Positions 1-8,508 of a DNA stretch of 64,000 nt are shown piece by piece. The stretch covers positions 218,933 to 282,932 of the forward strand of contig CAVWCW010000007.1 of NCBI GenBank assembly GCA_963753615.1, read 5' to 3'. Every line of letters starts with the position of its first letter. Positions within the stretch are counted from its first letter, which is position 1. Both the position numbers and the translations under genes were made by a program. Source of the stretch: CAVWCW01 sp963753615 (lineage in GTDB: Bacteria; Pseudomonadota; Gammaproteobacteria; Chromatiales; Chromatiaceae). A model generated the notes under the pieces. That model ran no database searches, was not told where the DNA came from, and saw only the letters and a list, made by a program, of their open reading frames with translations.

Positions 1-342
1 GGCACGGGCAAACAGCTCGATATCGCCCAACACCGGCACCCCGCGGCTCAGGGCGGCAGCAACCAGGGGTTCGCTCAGGGCCACCCCGGGGCTGAGGATA
101 ATGCGCTCTGCGGCGGCGAAAACCTGAGGTTGGAAGCCTCCAAGGAACAGGGCCAGGTCCGGCAATTCTTCGCGCATGCGCTGAAGTCCCGGGGGCTGCT
201 CGCGGCTGTCGGTGACTGCCGCCGGTATCCCCTGGCGCATCAAATAGCGGGCACAGGACAGGCCGGTTTCGCCCAGCCCCACGATCAGGGTCTTGCCGGC
301 GGCCTCGGAACGGATCCCCCTGAATTCCGGTTGGCTGTTCAT
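1..342 (-). CDS. murD: MurD, UDP-N-acetylmuramoylalanine--D-glutamate ligase (N-terminal part)
   Basis: Cytoplasmic Mur ligase that adds D-glutamate to UDP-MurNAc-L-Ala. Only the first 114 residues lie in the window; the gene runs off the left edge. The N-terminus shows the Rossmann-like nucleotide-binding segment (TLIVGLGETGLSCARYL) typical of MurD, followed by a stretch ending VALSEPLVAAA that matches the MurD 'SPG(I/V)' region. It is the last gene visible in the dcw operon and starts 4 bases inside the end of mraY, so translation is probably coupled. The call rests on the motif and on the mraY-murD gene order. Confidence 0.9.
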   Translation of the reverse strand, partial: MNSQPEFRGIRSEAAGKTLIVGLGETGLSCARYLMRQGIPAAVTDSREQPPGLQRMREELPDLALFLGGFQPQVFAAAERIILSPGVALSEPLVAAALSRGVPVLGDIELFARA

Positions 343-1423
343 CGGATCTTCAAGCTGGCCAGACCGACCAGCACCAGGAACACGGTGATGATCCAGAAGC
401 GCACGATGACCTGCGGCTCCGGCCAGCCCTTGAGTTCGAAGTGGTGGTGCAGCGGCGCCATGCGGAAGATGCGGCGCCCGGTGAGCTTGAACGAGGCCAC
501 CTGCAGAATCACGGACACCGTCTCCATCACGAACACGCCGCCCATGATCAAGAGCACCAGCTCCTGGCGCACGCATACCGCCAACATGCCCAAGCGCGGC
601 CCCAGCGCCAGCGCTCCGACATCGCCCATGAACACCTGGGCCGGGTAGGCGTTGAACCAGAGAAAGCCCAGACCCGGCGCCGACCATTGCGCCGCAGAAC
701 ACCAGCAGTTCGCCGACCCCGGGTAGATTGGGGATGCGCAGATAGCTGGCGAAAACGGCGTGGCCGGTAACGTAGGCGAACATGCCCAGGGCCCCGCGCC
801 ACCAGCACCGTGGGCATGATGGCCAGACCGTCCAGGCCGTCGGTCAGGTTGACGGCGTTGCTGGAACCGACGATGACAAAGTAGGTGAGCAGGATGAACC
901 AGGGCCCCAGTTGCAGGGATACATCCTTTAAATAGGGGACCAGCAAGGCGGTCTCCGAGGGGCCAGAAGCCCCGAAATACAGGGCCAGGGCCGCCGCCAG
1001 GCCCGCCAGCGACTGCCAGAAGTACTTGTAACGGGCGGCCAGGCCGCGGGAGTTTCGCAGCACCAGCTTCTTGTAGTCGTCCACCAGGCCGATGGCCCCG
1101 AACACCAGGGTCACCAGCAGCACCACCCAGACATAGCGGTTGCCCAGGTCCGACCACAGCAGCGCGCTGGAGGCGATGGCCACCAGCAGCAGGGCGCCCC
1201 CCATGGTGGGCGTCCCAGCCTTGGAGAAGTGGCTTTCCGGGCCATCGTCGCGCACCGTCTGGCCGATCTGGTGGCGGCTCAGCCGGCGGATCATCGGCGG
1301 CCCCACCAGCAGCGAGATCAGCAGGGCGGTGAGCACGCCCAGGATGGCGCGCAGCGTCAGGTACTGGAACACCAGAAAGCTGCTGTCGAAACGCGCCAGG
1401 TATTCGGCCAGATACAGCAGCAT
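339..1423 (-). CDS. mraY: MraY, phospho-N-acetylmuramoyl-pentapeptide transferase (two frameshifts as sequenced)
   Basis: Integral membrane enzyme that moves phospho-MurNAc-pentapeptide to undecaprenyl phosphate, making lipid I. The start MLLYLAEYLARFDS overlaps the end of murF. Frame 1 carries the family signatures FSKAGTPTMGG, VDDYKK (catalytic Asp pair) and NLTDGLDGLAIMPTV. The frame is then lost near 798, a middle segment (about 675-798) continues in a second frame, and GFLWFNAYPAQVFMGDVGALALG through MAPLHHHFELKGWPEP resumes in a third. Both shifts are explained by one extra base each (an extra C near 798, an extra G near 675). The gene is essential and every segment keeps conserved residues, so I read the breaks as sequence errors. 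Total length fits the usual 360 residues. Confidence 0.93.
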
Positions 1424-1424
1424 G

Positions 1425-2786
1425 CTATGCCTCCCCCACCAGGGCGTCCGCCACCCGCTCCATGCGGGCAGCGCGCGAGCCCTTGACCAAGAGGCAGGCC
1501 GGGCCACTGAGTTCGTGCCGCAGGGTATCGATCAGCCGCGGCAGTTCGTCGCAATGAACCGCTCCCGGGCCGAAGCCCTGGCTGGCGGCTCGGCTGGCCG
1601 TGCCGAGGGTGAACAGACGATCGATGCCGGCGGCGCGGGCGTGCTCACCCAAGCGACGGTGCAGCGGCTCGGCCTCCCGGCCCAGCTCCGCCAGATCACC
1701 CAGCACCAGCCAGCGCTCACCGGGAGCGCTGGCAAGCAACTCGATGGCCGCTCCCACCGAATCCGGATTGGCATTGTAGCTGTCGTCGATGACCCGCAGG
1801 CCCGCGGGACCGAAGCGGGTCTGCAGCCGCCCCTTGACCGGCCGCACCCGGGCCAAGCCAGCCCGAACCTGGGCAGGATCCGTGCCCACGGCGAGGGCAG
1901 CGGCGCTTGCCGCCAGAGCATTCAGCACATTGTGAAAGCCGCCAAGGGCCAGCTCCAGCTCCAGCACACCGTCCGGGGTCTGCACCTCGAAGACGCAGCG
2001 GAAGCCTTGGTCGTGCCAGCGGATCTGCACCGCCTCGGGGGTCACACGCAGTTCCGCTTCCGGGCCGCTGCCAAAGCCGATCACCCGGCGCTCCCCGGCC
2101 AGCCGCCGCCAAAGGCCGGCCCAGGGATCGTCTGCATTCAGCACCACCACGCCATCCGGGCCCAGGCCGCCGATGATCTCGCCCTTGGCCCGGGCCACCC
2201 CCTCGAGGGAGCCGAAGCCTTCCAGATGGGCGGCGCCGACATTGTTGAGGAGCACCAAATCGGGCCGCGCCAGGGCGCTCAGATAGCCGATTTCGCCCGG
2301 GTGGTTGGCCCCCATCTCGATTACCGCAAAAGGCTCGTTCTGCAGCCGCAGCAGGGTCAGTGGCACACCGATGTCGTTGTTTAGATTACCGCGGGTCGCC
2401 AGCACCGGACCGCGCTCGCCGAGGATCTCCGCCAGCAGTTCTTTGACCGTGGTCTTGCCGTTGCTGCCGGTGATGGCCACCAGGATGTTGCCGAAGCGGC
2501 GGCGCCAGGCAGCGGCCAGCCGGCCAAGCCCGAGCCGGGTGTCGTCGACGTGAAGCAGGGGCATTTCCAGCTGCGGGCGCTGGCTGACCATGGCGCCGAT
2601 GGCACCGCGCTCGCGGGCGGCGCCAAGGTAGTCGTGGCCATCAAAACTCGGGCCCCGCAGGGCCACGAAAAGGGCCCCGGCAGGAAGATTTCGGCTGTCG
2701 GTGCTGACCGCACTGAAGCGGGAATCGGCACCGATGTGGCGGGCCTGAATCAACTCCGCGGCCTGGGACAGGTGCAGTTCACTCAT
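1425..2786 (-). CDS. murF: MurF, UDP-N-acetylmuramoyl-tripeptide--D-alanyl-D-alanine ligase
   Basis: Cytoplasmic ATP-dependent ligase that adds D-Ala-D-Ala to UDP-MurNAc-tripeptide. It has 453 residues from the Met of MSELHLSQAAELI. A longer in-frame start 48 bases upstream has a basic, non-homologous leader and is less likely. The Mur ligase P-loop GSNGKTT is at about residues 107-113, followed by NNDIGVPLTLL and the central-domain pattern EMGANHPGEI. The C-terminal domain has the VIDDSYNANPDS signature. It overlaps the end of murE by 8 bases and ends two bases before the mraY start, so the dcw genes are tightly packed here. Confidence 0.96.
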   Translation of the reverse strand: MSELHLSQAAELIQARHIGADSRFSAVSTDSRNLPAGALFVALRGPSFDGHDYLGAARERGAIGAMVSQRPQLEMPLLHVDDTRLGLGRLAAAWRRRFGNILVAITGSNGKTTVKELLAEILGERGPVLATRGNLNNDIGVPLTLLRLQNEPFAVIEMGANHPGEIGYLSALARPDLVLLNNVGAAHLEGFGSLEGVARAKGEIIGGLGPDGVVVLNADDPWAGLWRRLAGERRVIGFGSGPEAELRVTPEAVQIRWHDQGFRCVFEVQTPDGVLELELALGGFHNVLNALAASAAALAVGTDPAQVRAGLARVRPVKGRLQTRFGPAGLRVIDDSYNANPDSVGAAIELLASAPGERWLVLGDLAELGREAEPLHRRLGEHARAAGIDRLFTLGTASRAASQGFGPGAVHCDELPRLIDTLRHELSGPACLLVKGSRAARMERVADALVGEA

Positions 2787-4326
2787 ACCTTGCCTCCCCC
2801 GCCGCCAGCACGCCGGCCACCGTCTCACGATCACTGAAGCGGGTCACCAGAGCGCCGTTGGTCTGGGTGGTTTCATGGCCCTTCCCGGCCACCAAGACCA
2901 AGTCCTCGGGAGCACTGGATTCGATGGCCCGACGGATGGCCAAGCCCCGGTTGCGTTCCACCAGGGCGCGCCCCGGATGGCGCATACCGGCCAGGATATC
3001 GGCGACGATGGCACCGCCGTCTTCACCCCGGGGGTTGTCGTCGCTGAGCAGCACCTGATCGGCGAAAGCCTCGGCCAGGGCCCCCATCAGGGGTCGCTTA
3101 CCCCGGTCGCGCTCGCCACCACAGCCGAACAGACAAAGCAGGCGTCCGCGGGTGTGCTCGCGCAGGGCCTTAAGTGCCTGCTCCAGAGCATCCGGGGTAT
3201 GGGCGTAGTCGACCACCACCGAGGGCTGGCCGGGGGCGCCGAAGCGCTCCATGCGCCCGGGCACCCCGGGCAAAGCGGCGAGCCGCGCTACCGCCTGCTC
3301 CAGGGGTAGCCCGTGTCGCAGTAGCACCGCCAGCACCGCCATCAGATTGCTGGCATTGAAGCGCCCGAGCAGTCCAGCGCTCAATTCGGCCCGACCCCAG
3401 CTGCTGCGGACCCGGATCTCCAGCCCCTGCGGGCCGGTAGCCACCTCTTCGGCCCAGACCCAACCCGCCAGGCCGCTCGGCAGGGGACCGCTGGGGCGGC
3501 AGCCATAGAGCACCGGGGCCACGTCCGGCGCCAACTCCGGCAACAACTCGCGGCCGAAGGGATCGTCGTGATTGAGCACCGCACAGGTCAACCCTGGATG
3601 CTGGAACAGACGCTGCTTCGCCGCGGCATAGGCGGTCATGTCGCCGTGATAGTCGAGGTGGTCCCGGCTCAGGTTGGTGAGCACCGCGGTATCGAAGCGC
3701 AGGGCCTCGACGCGGCCTTGGTCCAAGGCGTGGGAAGAGACCTCCATGCTTACCGCCTCGGCCCCCGCGGCCCGCAGCTCGGCCAGGCGCGCCTGCAGGC
3801 TGACCGGGTCCGGGGTGGTATGGCTGGCCGGGACCAGATTCGGCGGCAGGCCGCTGCCCAGGGTGCCGATCACCGCGCAGGGGCGGGTCGCGCCCAGGGC
3901 CTGGGCCAGGAACAGGCTGCAGCTGGTCTTGCCGTTGGTACCCGTAACACCGATCAGACTCAGGTCGGCGCTTGGCTCGTGGTAGAAGCGACCGGCGATC
4001 TCGCCGGCGCGACGGCGCAGGTCCGGCACCGCCAGCAGGGGCAGGCGACGGCCGCCGAGCAGGGGCCGGATACGGGTCTCGGGCCAAGCTGGGTCGGGCT
4101 CATAGGCAATGGCAGCGGCACCCTGTTGCAGTGCCTGGGCGAGGTATTTCAGGCCGTGCCCCTGGCCTCCACGGCAGGCCAGAAACAATTGGCCCGAAAC
4201 CAGGTGACGGCTGTCGAGTGTCAGGCCGGTGACTACCGGGTCCTGGCCGGACGGCACCCGCGTCAGCCCCCGCAGCATGGCCGACAGGTGCATGGCAGGC
4301 GGACTGTCGCTGCGCTGAGCAATCAT
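2779..4326 (-). CDS. murE: MurE, UDP-N-acetylmuramoyl-L-alanyl-D-glutamate--2,6-diaminopimelate ligase
   Basis: Adds meso-diaminopimelate to UDP-MurNAc-L-Ala-D-Glu in the cytoplasm. 515 residues. The P-loop GTNGKTS is at residues 129-135, the Mur central-domain MEVSSHALDQGR follows at about 194-205, and DDNPR at 429-433 is the meso-DAP recognition motif, so the peptidoglycan should be of the Gram-negative meso-DAP type. The first ATG overlaps the ftsI stop in an ATGA arrangement, which supports this start; an internal Met at residue 12 is an alternative. The end overlaps murF. Confidence 0.97.
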   Translation of the reverse strand: MIAQRSDSPPAMHLSAMLRGLTRVPSGQDPVVTGLTLDSRHLVSGQLFLACRGGQGHGLKYLAQALQQGAAAIAYEPDPAWPETRIRPLLGGRRLPLLAVPDLRRRAGEIAGRFYHEPSADLSLIGVTGTNGKTSCSLFLAQALGATRPCAVIGTLGSGLPPNLVPASHTTPDPVSLQARLAELRAAGAEAVSMEVSSHALDQGRVEALRFDTAVLTNLSRDHLDYHGDMTAYAAAKQRLFQHPGLTCAVLNHDDPFGRELLPELAPDVAPVLYGCRPSGPLPSGLAGWVWAEEVATGPQGLEIRVRSSWGRAELSAGLLGRFNASNLMAVLAVLLRHGLPLEQAVARLAALPGVPGRMERFGAPGQPSVVVDYAHTPDALEQALKALREHTRGRLLCLFGCGGERDRGKRPLMGALAEAFADQVLLSDDNPRGEDGGAIVADILAGMRHPGRALVERNRGLAIRRAIESSAPEDLVLVAGKGHETTQTNGALVTRFSDRETVAGVLAAGEARYE

Positions 4327-6080
4327 TGCGACGGCTCCAGCGCAGCCAGGCGTAGCTGCTGGGTCCGAATCCGATCGGGGGCGACATTCAGCAGGCGCAT
4401 GGCGCCCGCCATCACCTCCGCGAACACCGGGCCCGCCACCAGGCCACCGTAGTAATCGCCGGCGCTGGGCTCGTCGATCATCACCACCATCGCCAAGCGC
4501 GGCGCACTGGCCGGGATGATGCCGGCGAACAGGGCCTGGTAACGGTCCTTAGCATAGCCTCCGGCAATCGATTTTTTGGCGGTTCCGGTCTTGCCGGAGA
4601 CCCGGTACCCGGGTACCGCGGCCTTGGGGGCGGTACCCTCTCGAGATACCACGCTTTCGAGCATCCGGCGCACCGTGCGGGCGGTCTTCGCGCTCATTAC
4701 CCGCTTGCCTGACGGGACCTGCTCCGGCGAAAGCTTGAACAACGACACCGGGCGCAGCAAGCCATCGGCGGCCAGCGCCGCATAGGCCCGGGCAAGCTGT
4801 AGGCTGGTCACCGACAGGCCGTAGCCGAACGACAAAGTAGCCTGCTCGAAACGCGACCAATCATCGAAGTGGGGCAGACTGCCGGCCACCTCGCCCGGGT
4901 AGGTGCTGTCGGTCAGGGCACCGAAGCCGAGCCCGGCAACAAAAGAATAGAGTTCCTCCGGCGTCAGCTCCAAGGCGATCTTGCTGGCCCCAACATTGCT
5001 CGACTTGCGCAGCACGGTGGCAACGTCGATGGAACCCAGATTGTGATGATCCCGCACCATTTGGCGACCGACCGGAAAGTAGCCGGGGCTGGTGTCGATC
5101 AGCTGGTCGGGCCGCAGCCGGCCGGCCTCCAGGGCGGCGGCGACGGTAAACGGCTTCATGGTCGACCCGGGCTCCAGGACATCGGTCAAGGCCCGGTTGC
5201 GTAGCTGCCCGGCGCCGCTGTCGCGCCGCCCGTTGGGGTTGTAGGCGGGCTGGTTGACCAGGGCCAGGATCTCTCCGGTGCGCACATCCAGTATCACCGC
5301 CGATCCGGAGCGGGCCTTGTGGCGCTGCACCGCCGCCTTGAGCTCGCGATAGGCCAGGAACTGAAGCCGACGGTCCAGGCTCAGCACCAGATCGTTGCCG
5401 TTACGGGGGGCCTGCACGTTCTCGACATCCCGCACTACCCGGTTGCGGCCGTCCTTGAGCACCCGCTTCTTGCCGGGGTGGCCTCTCAACCAATCCTCGT
5501 AGGCCAGTTCCAGCCCCTCTTGGCCGCGGTCGTCGATGTCGGTGAAACCGACCAAGTGGGTAGTCACCTCTGCGCTGGGGTAGTAGCGGCGATACTCCCG
5601 ATGCAGGCCCAGGCCCCGCAGATCGAGGGCACTGACTTGCTCGGCTACGTCCGGGGTGACTCGCCGCTTGAGGTAGACGAAACTGCGCTCGCTGCGTTTA
5701 GCCAGGGTGCGCTGCAACTGGCCGAGGTCGAGTTCCAGCAACCGTGCCAGGGGCGCCAGGTCTCGGGTGTCGGCGCTGAGCTCGCGCGGATTGGCCCACA
5801 CCGAGTGCACCGGGGTGCTGATCGCCAGAGGTTCGCCGTGGCGATCGGTGATCATCCCCCGGTAGGCGGGCATCTCAACCACCCGAAGGTGGCGCAACTG
5901 GCCTTCGCGGCGCAGAAAGTCTCCGTCGAGCACCTGCTGGTCAACTGCCCGCCACAACAGGGCCACCAGGGCCAGGCCGAGCATGCCGAGCACCAACCGG
6001 CGGCGGGCCCGGCAATCGGGCATCGGCGCAGGCGCTCGCTCGGGCTGGGGCTTGTGAGTTTTTCGTTGCGCGCGGTTCAT
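4323..6080 (-). CDS. ftsI: FtsI/PBP3, septal peptidoglycan transpeptidase
   Basis: Class B penicillin-binding protein of the divisome that cross-links septal peptidoglycan in the periplasm. 585 residues: a basic cytoplasmic N-terminus, one membrane helix at about 28-45 (LVLGMLGLALVALLW), the PBP dimer domain, then the transpeptidase domain. The three catalytic motifs are present: STMK at 306-309 (nucleophile Ser306), SSN at 360-362 and KTG at 497-499. It overlaps ftsL upstream by 4 bases and murE downstream by 4 bases, as expected within the dcw operon. Confidence 0.97.
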   Translation of the reverse strand: MNRAQRKTHKPQPERAPAPMPDCRARRRLVLGMLGLALVALLWRAVDQQVLDGDFLRREGQLRHLRVVEMPAYRGMITDRHGEPLAISTPVHSVWANPRELSADTRDLAPLARLLELDLGQLQRTLAKRSERSFVYLKRRVTPDVAEQVSALDLRGLGLHREYRRYYPSAEVTTHLVGFTDIDDRGQEGLELAYEDWLRGHPGKKRVLKDGRNRVVRDVENVQAPRNGNDLVLSLDRRLQFLAYRELKAAVQRHKARSGSAVILDVRTGEILALVNQPAYNPNGRRDSGAGQLRNRALTDVLEPGSTMKPFTVAAALEAGRLRPDQLIDTSPGYFPVGRQMVRDHHNLGSIDVATVLRKSSNVGASKIALELTPEELYSFVAGLGFGALTDSTYPGEVAGSLPHFDDWSRFEQATLSFGYGLSVTSLQLARAYAALAADGLLRPVSLFKLSPEQVPSGKRVMSAKTARTVRRMLESVVSREGTAPKAAVPGYRVSGKTGTAKKSIAGGYAKDRYQALFAGIIPASAPRLAMVVMIDEPSAGDYYGGLVAGPVFAEVMAGAMRLLNVAPDRIRTQQLRLAALEPSQ

Positions 6081-6355
6081 GATTCAGGAGCGATAACGAT
6101 CACTTGTTCCGGTAACGGGTCATGCATCTGCAATTCGTTTCGTGCCTTGCGCTCGATGCGCCAATGGGTGGCGAGGGTGCTCTGCTCCAGTTGCAGCCGC
6201 CCCCACTCCACGTCCACGGCATCGCGCTCGGCGCGCAGTCCCTGCAGCTCCACGAAAAACTTCCGGCTGGCATACTTGGCGTATACCACGGCGGTGGCGG
6301 AAAGAATTACCGCCAGGGCGCAAACGACGACCAATGCCGGTGCGCCCAGCTTCAT
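6077..6355 (-). CDS. ftsL: FtsL, divisome bitopic membrane protein
   Basis: Small divisome protein of the FtsQLB complex. 92 residues from MKLGAPALVVVCALAV: one membrane helix at about residues 5-25, then a periplasmic coiled-coil stretch (FFVELQGLRAERDAVDVEWGRLQLEQ) and a short C-terminus. The ATG at 6355 overlaps the rsmH stop (ATGA), which sets this start even though the open frame extends further upstream. FtsL is poorly conserved in sequence, so the call relies on size, topology and position between rsmH and ftsI. Confidence 0.9.
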   Translation of the reverse strand: MKLGAPALVVVCALAVILSATAVVYAKYASRKFFVELQGLRAERDAVDVEWGRLQLEQSTLATHWRIERKARNELQMHDPLPEQVIVIAPES

Positions 6356-7287
6356 GCCGGCCGCTCGGCTACCCGCAATACGGCGCTGCGCGCCCGCGGG
6401 TTTTCCGCCAACTCGGCGGGCGACGCCCGCTGGGCCTTGCCCAGCAGACGCAGCCGGGGCCGCAGCCGGTCGCTCGTCACCGGCAGCCCGGGCGGAAAGT
6501 CGTCGCCCCGGGATTGCTCGCGCAGGTAGCGCTTGACGATGCGGTCCTCCAACGAGTGGAAGCTGATCACCGCCAACCGCCCGCCCGGGGCCAGCACCGG
6601 CAGAAGCCGTTCCAGGGCTTGGCGCAGTTCGTCCAGCTCCTGGTTGACGAAGATCCGGATCGCCTGAAAGCTGCGGGTGGCCGGGTGCTTGTCCCGCTCC
6701 CATTTCGGGTTGGCGCGGGTGACGATTTCCGCCAGGCGACCGGTGCTCACGATCGGCGCCTCGGCCCGCGCTTCTACGATGGCAGCGGCGATGCGCTTGG
6801 CGAAGCGTTCCTCGCCGTAGTCCTTGAGCACCCGGGCAATCTCCGCCGCACCGGCCTTGGCCAGCCAGTCGGCCGCGCTGACGCCGGAGTTCGGATCCAT
6901 GCGCATGTCCAGGGGACCGTCCTGCAAAAAGCTGAACCCCCGAGTCGGATCGTCCAGCTGCGGGGAAGAAACGCCCAGGTCCAACAGCACACCATTGACC
7001 CGTCCGCTCACGCCCTTCTCGTGCGCCAGTTCTGCCAGCATCGCAAACGACCCCTGATTGATCGAAAACCGCCGGTCCTGGCCAAACTGCTCGCGGCCGC
7101 TGAGCACCGCGGCCGGGTCCTTATCCAGCGCAAACAAGCGTCCGTCGGGGCCGAGCCGCGCCAGTATCTCCCTACTGTGGCCGCCGCGCCCGAAGGTGCC
7201 GTCCATGTATATGCCGGTCGGGTCGACGGCCAAGGCTGCCAGACTCTCGGCCAGCAACACGGGTCTGTGCCCCTGCGCCGTCCCCAT
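6352..7287 (-). CDS. rsmH: RsmH, 16S rRNA (cytosine(1402)-N(4))-methyltransferase
   Basis: SAM-dependent enzyme that N4-methylates C1402 in the decoding centre of 16S rRNA. 311 residues, the usual length. The N-terminus has HRPVLLAESLAAL and the SAM-binding motif YMDGTFGRGGHS. LLDLGVSSPQLDDPTRGFSF, MRMDPNSGVSAADWL and the C-terminal FHSLEDRIVKR are family signatures. It starts at the last base of mraZ and overlaps ftsL by 4 bases. Confidence 0.97.
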   Translation of the reverse strand: MGTAQGHRPVLLAESLAALAVDPTGIYMDGTFGRGGHSREILARLGPDGRLFALDKDPAAVLSGREQFGQDRRFSINQGSFAMLAELAHEKGVSGRVNGVLLDLGVSSPQLDDPTRGFSFLQDGPLDMRMDPNSGVSAADWLAKAGAAEIARVLKDYGEERFAKRIAAAIVEARAEAPIVSTGRLAEIVTRANPKWERDKHPATRSFQAIRIFVNQELDELRQALERLLPVLAPGGRLAVISFHSLEDRIVKRYLREQSRGDDFPPGLPVTSDRLRPRLRLLGKAQRASPAELAENPRARSAVLRVAERPA

Positions 7288-7742
7288 TACAGGGAGAAAG
7301 TTTCCAGTTCCGGCGGCAGCTCACTGCCTTCCAGATCCGCCTCTTCCAGCCAGTCGGCACGTTTCCGACCCCAGGTTTCTTCGTCCCAGAGCTCAAATTT
7401 ATTGCCCTGTCCCGCCAGCACTACCTGTTTCTGCAAGTTTGCGAAGCGCCGCAGCTCGTTGGGCAGCAATACCCGCCCCTGCCCGTCCATCTCCAGCTCC
7501 GCCGCATGGCCGATGTACAAGCGCTGCAGGCTGCGGGCGGCGCGGTTGAACGAAGGCAACTTGTTCAGCTTGTCTTCCACCAACTGCCATTCCGGCAATG
7601 GGTAGAGCAACAGGCAATGGTCACGGTCGACCGTTACCACCAGTTGCGAGGCACAGCTCTCCTGCAGCCGCTCCCGATAACGGGTCGGAATGGCGATGCG
7701 CCCTTTGCTGTCCAGGGCAAGTGTGCTGACGCCTCGAAACAA
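7287..7742 (-). CDS. mraZ: MraZ, SpoVT/AbrB-type transcriptional regulator of the dcw operon
   Basis: Ring-forming DNA-binding protein that represses its own dcw operon in E. coli. 151 residues with two SpoVT-AbrB half-repeats: residues about 7-50 (LALDSKGRIAIPTRYRERL) and about 80-120 (LEMDGQGRVLLPNELRRFA). The start is probably TTG at 7742 (MFRGVST), with the purine run GGGGGA about five bases upstream; no ATG fits the family N-terminus. It is first in the operon, behind the promoter and three boxes described separately. Confidence 0.95.
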   Translation of the reverse strand: MFRGVSTLALDSKGRIAIPTRYRERLQESCASQLVVTVDRDHCLLLYPLPEWQLVEDKLNKLPSFNRAARSLQRLYIGHAAELEMDGQGRVLLPNELRRFANLQKQVVLAGQGNKFELWDEETWGRKRADWLEEADLEGSELPPELETFSL

Positions 7743-7777
7743 TGGATCCCCCTTTGCCCCACATTAATTCCCTTTAC

Positions 7778-7802
7778 CACCACTTCTTTCCACTTTTCCC
7801 CA
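7778..7802 (-). promoter_or_regulatory. Three TGGNN direct repeats, likely MraZ operator
   Basis: Reading the minus strand, TGGGG, TGGAA and TGGTG follow one another at an exact 10-base period (5-base boxes, 5-base spacers), beginning at the end of the -10 element. The E. coli MraZ operator is three TGGGN boxes with 5-base spacers at the same place, so autoregulation by MraZ is the natural reading. Only the first box matches TGGGN fully. Confidence 0.7.
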
Positions 7803-7831
7803 TCATAGGTAGCGCATCTCCACCTTGTCAA
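7802..7831 (-). promoter_or_regulatory. Sigma-70 type promoter of the dcw operon
   Basis: On the minus strand a perfect TTGACA (-35, 7831-7826) is separated by 18 bases from TATGAT (-10, 7807-7802). It lies 60-90 bases upstream of the mraZ start, so a transcript starting near 7795 would have a leader of about 50 bases. Confidence 0.8.
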
Positions 7832-7997
7832 GGAAATCGGCGCGGAAACTTTTAAAAAAAGTCCCTTTTCAGTCAGGCACTTACGAGGCGCTCTTGAGGC
7901 GAAGAAAACGGCAGGAAACCGCTTCGATACAAAGCAATGAGGCGGATAGTTAAAGCAGTTTATTAGGGTTATGCGAAGCCCGAACGGGCAATCTGAA

Positions 7998-8376
7998 AGG
8001 GAGGGAGCCGGCCTGTAAGCCGGGTTCTGTCGGGGACAGTCATTCATCTGCGGCGCGCGTCGCCACGCGCCTCTAGCGACCTACCCGGGAACTGTGCGGA
8101 CCACACATCGCGGCCGTAGCCACCCGTTCCCCTATTTGGTCTTGCTCCGGATGGGGTTTACCCTGCCACCGATGTTGCCACCGATGCGGTGCGCTCTTAC
8201 CGCACCATTTCACCCTTACCGCAATACCCGCAGGCGTCGCGGCGGTATATTTTCTGTGGCACTTTCCGTAGGCTCGCGCCCCCCAGGCGTTACCTGGCAT
8301 CCCGTCCTATGGAGCCCGGACTTTCCTCCGACGCGCCTAATGGCGCGGCAGCGACTGTCCGGCCGACTCCCAACCC
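7998..8376 (-). ncRNA. rnpB: RNase P RNA, bacterial class A
   Basis: Catalytic RNA that matures tRNA 5' ends. The minus strand contains the conserved core GAGGAAAGTCCGGGCTCCAT, the segment AGGGTGAAATGGTGCGGTAAGAG, the GAGCAAGACCAAATAGGG region, and the 3' signature GACAGAACCCGGCTTAC followed by GGCCGGCTCCC. That last stretch pairs with GGGAGTCGGCC at the 5' end (P1 helix), which sets both ends to within a few bases. Length about 379 nt, as in other gammaproteobacteria. Confidence 0.96.
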
Positions 8377-8508
8377 CGGAAGTTAGTGCCCTTTGCGGAG
8401 TATTGCAAGAGATTCAGAGGCCCGGGAAAACGCTCCTGGCGCCGGGGATCGCGTTCAGAGACCAAAGGTTCGCGAACGGCCAGTGGCCAAGGTCGGTCGC
8501 TTTGGAGG

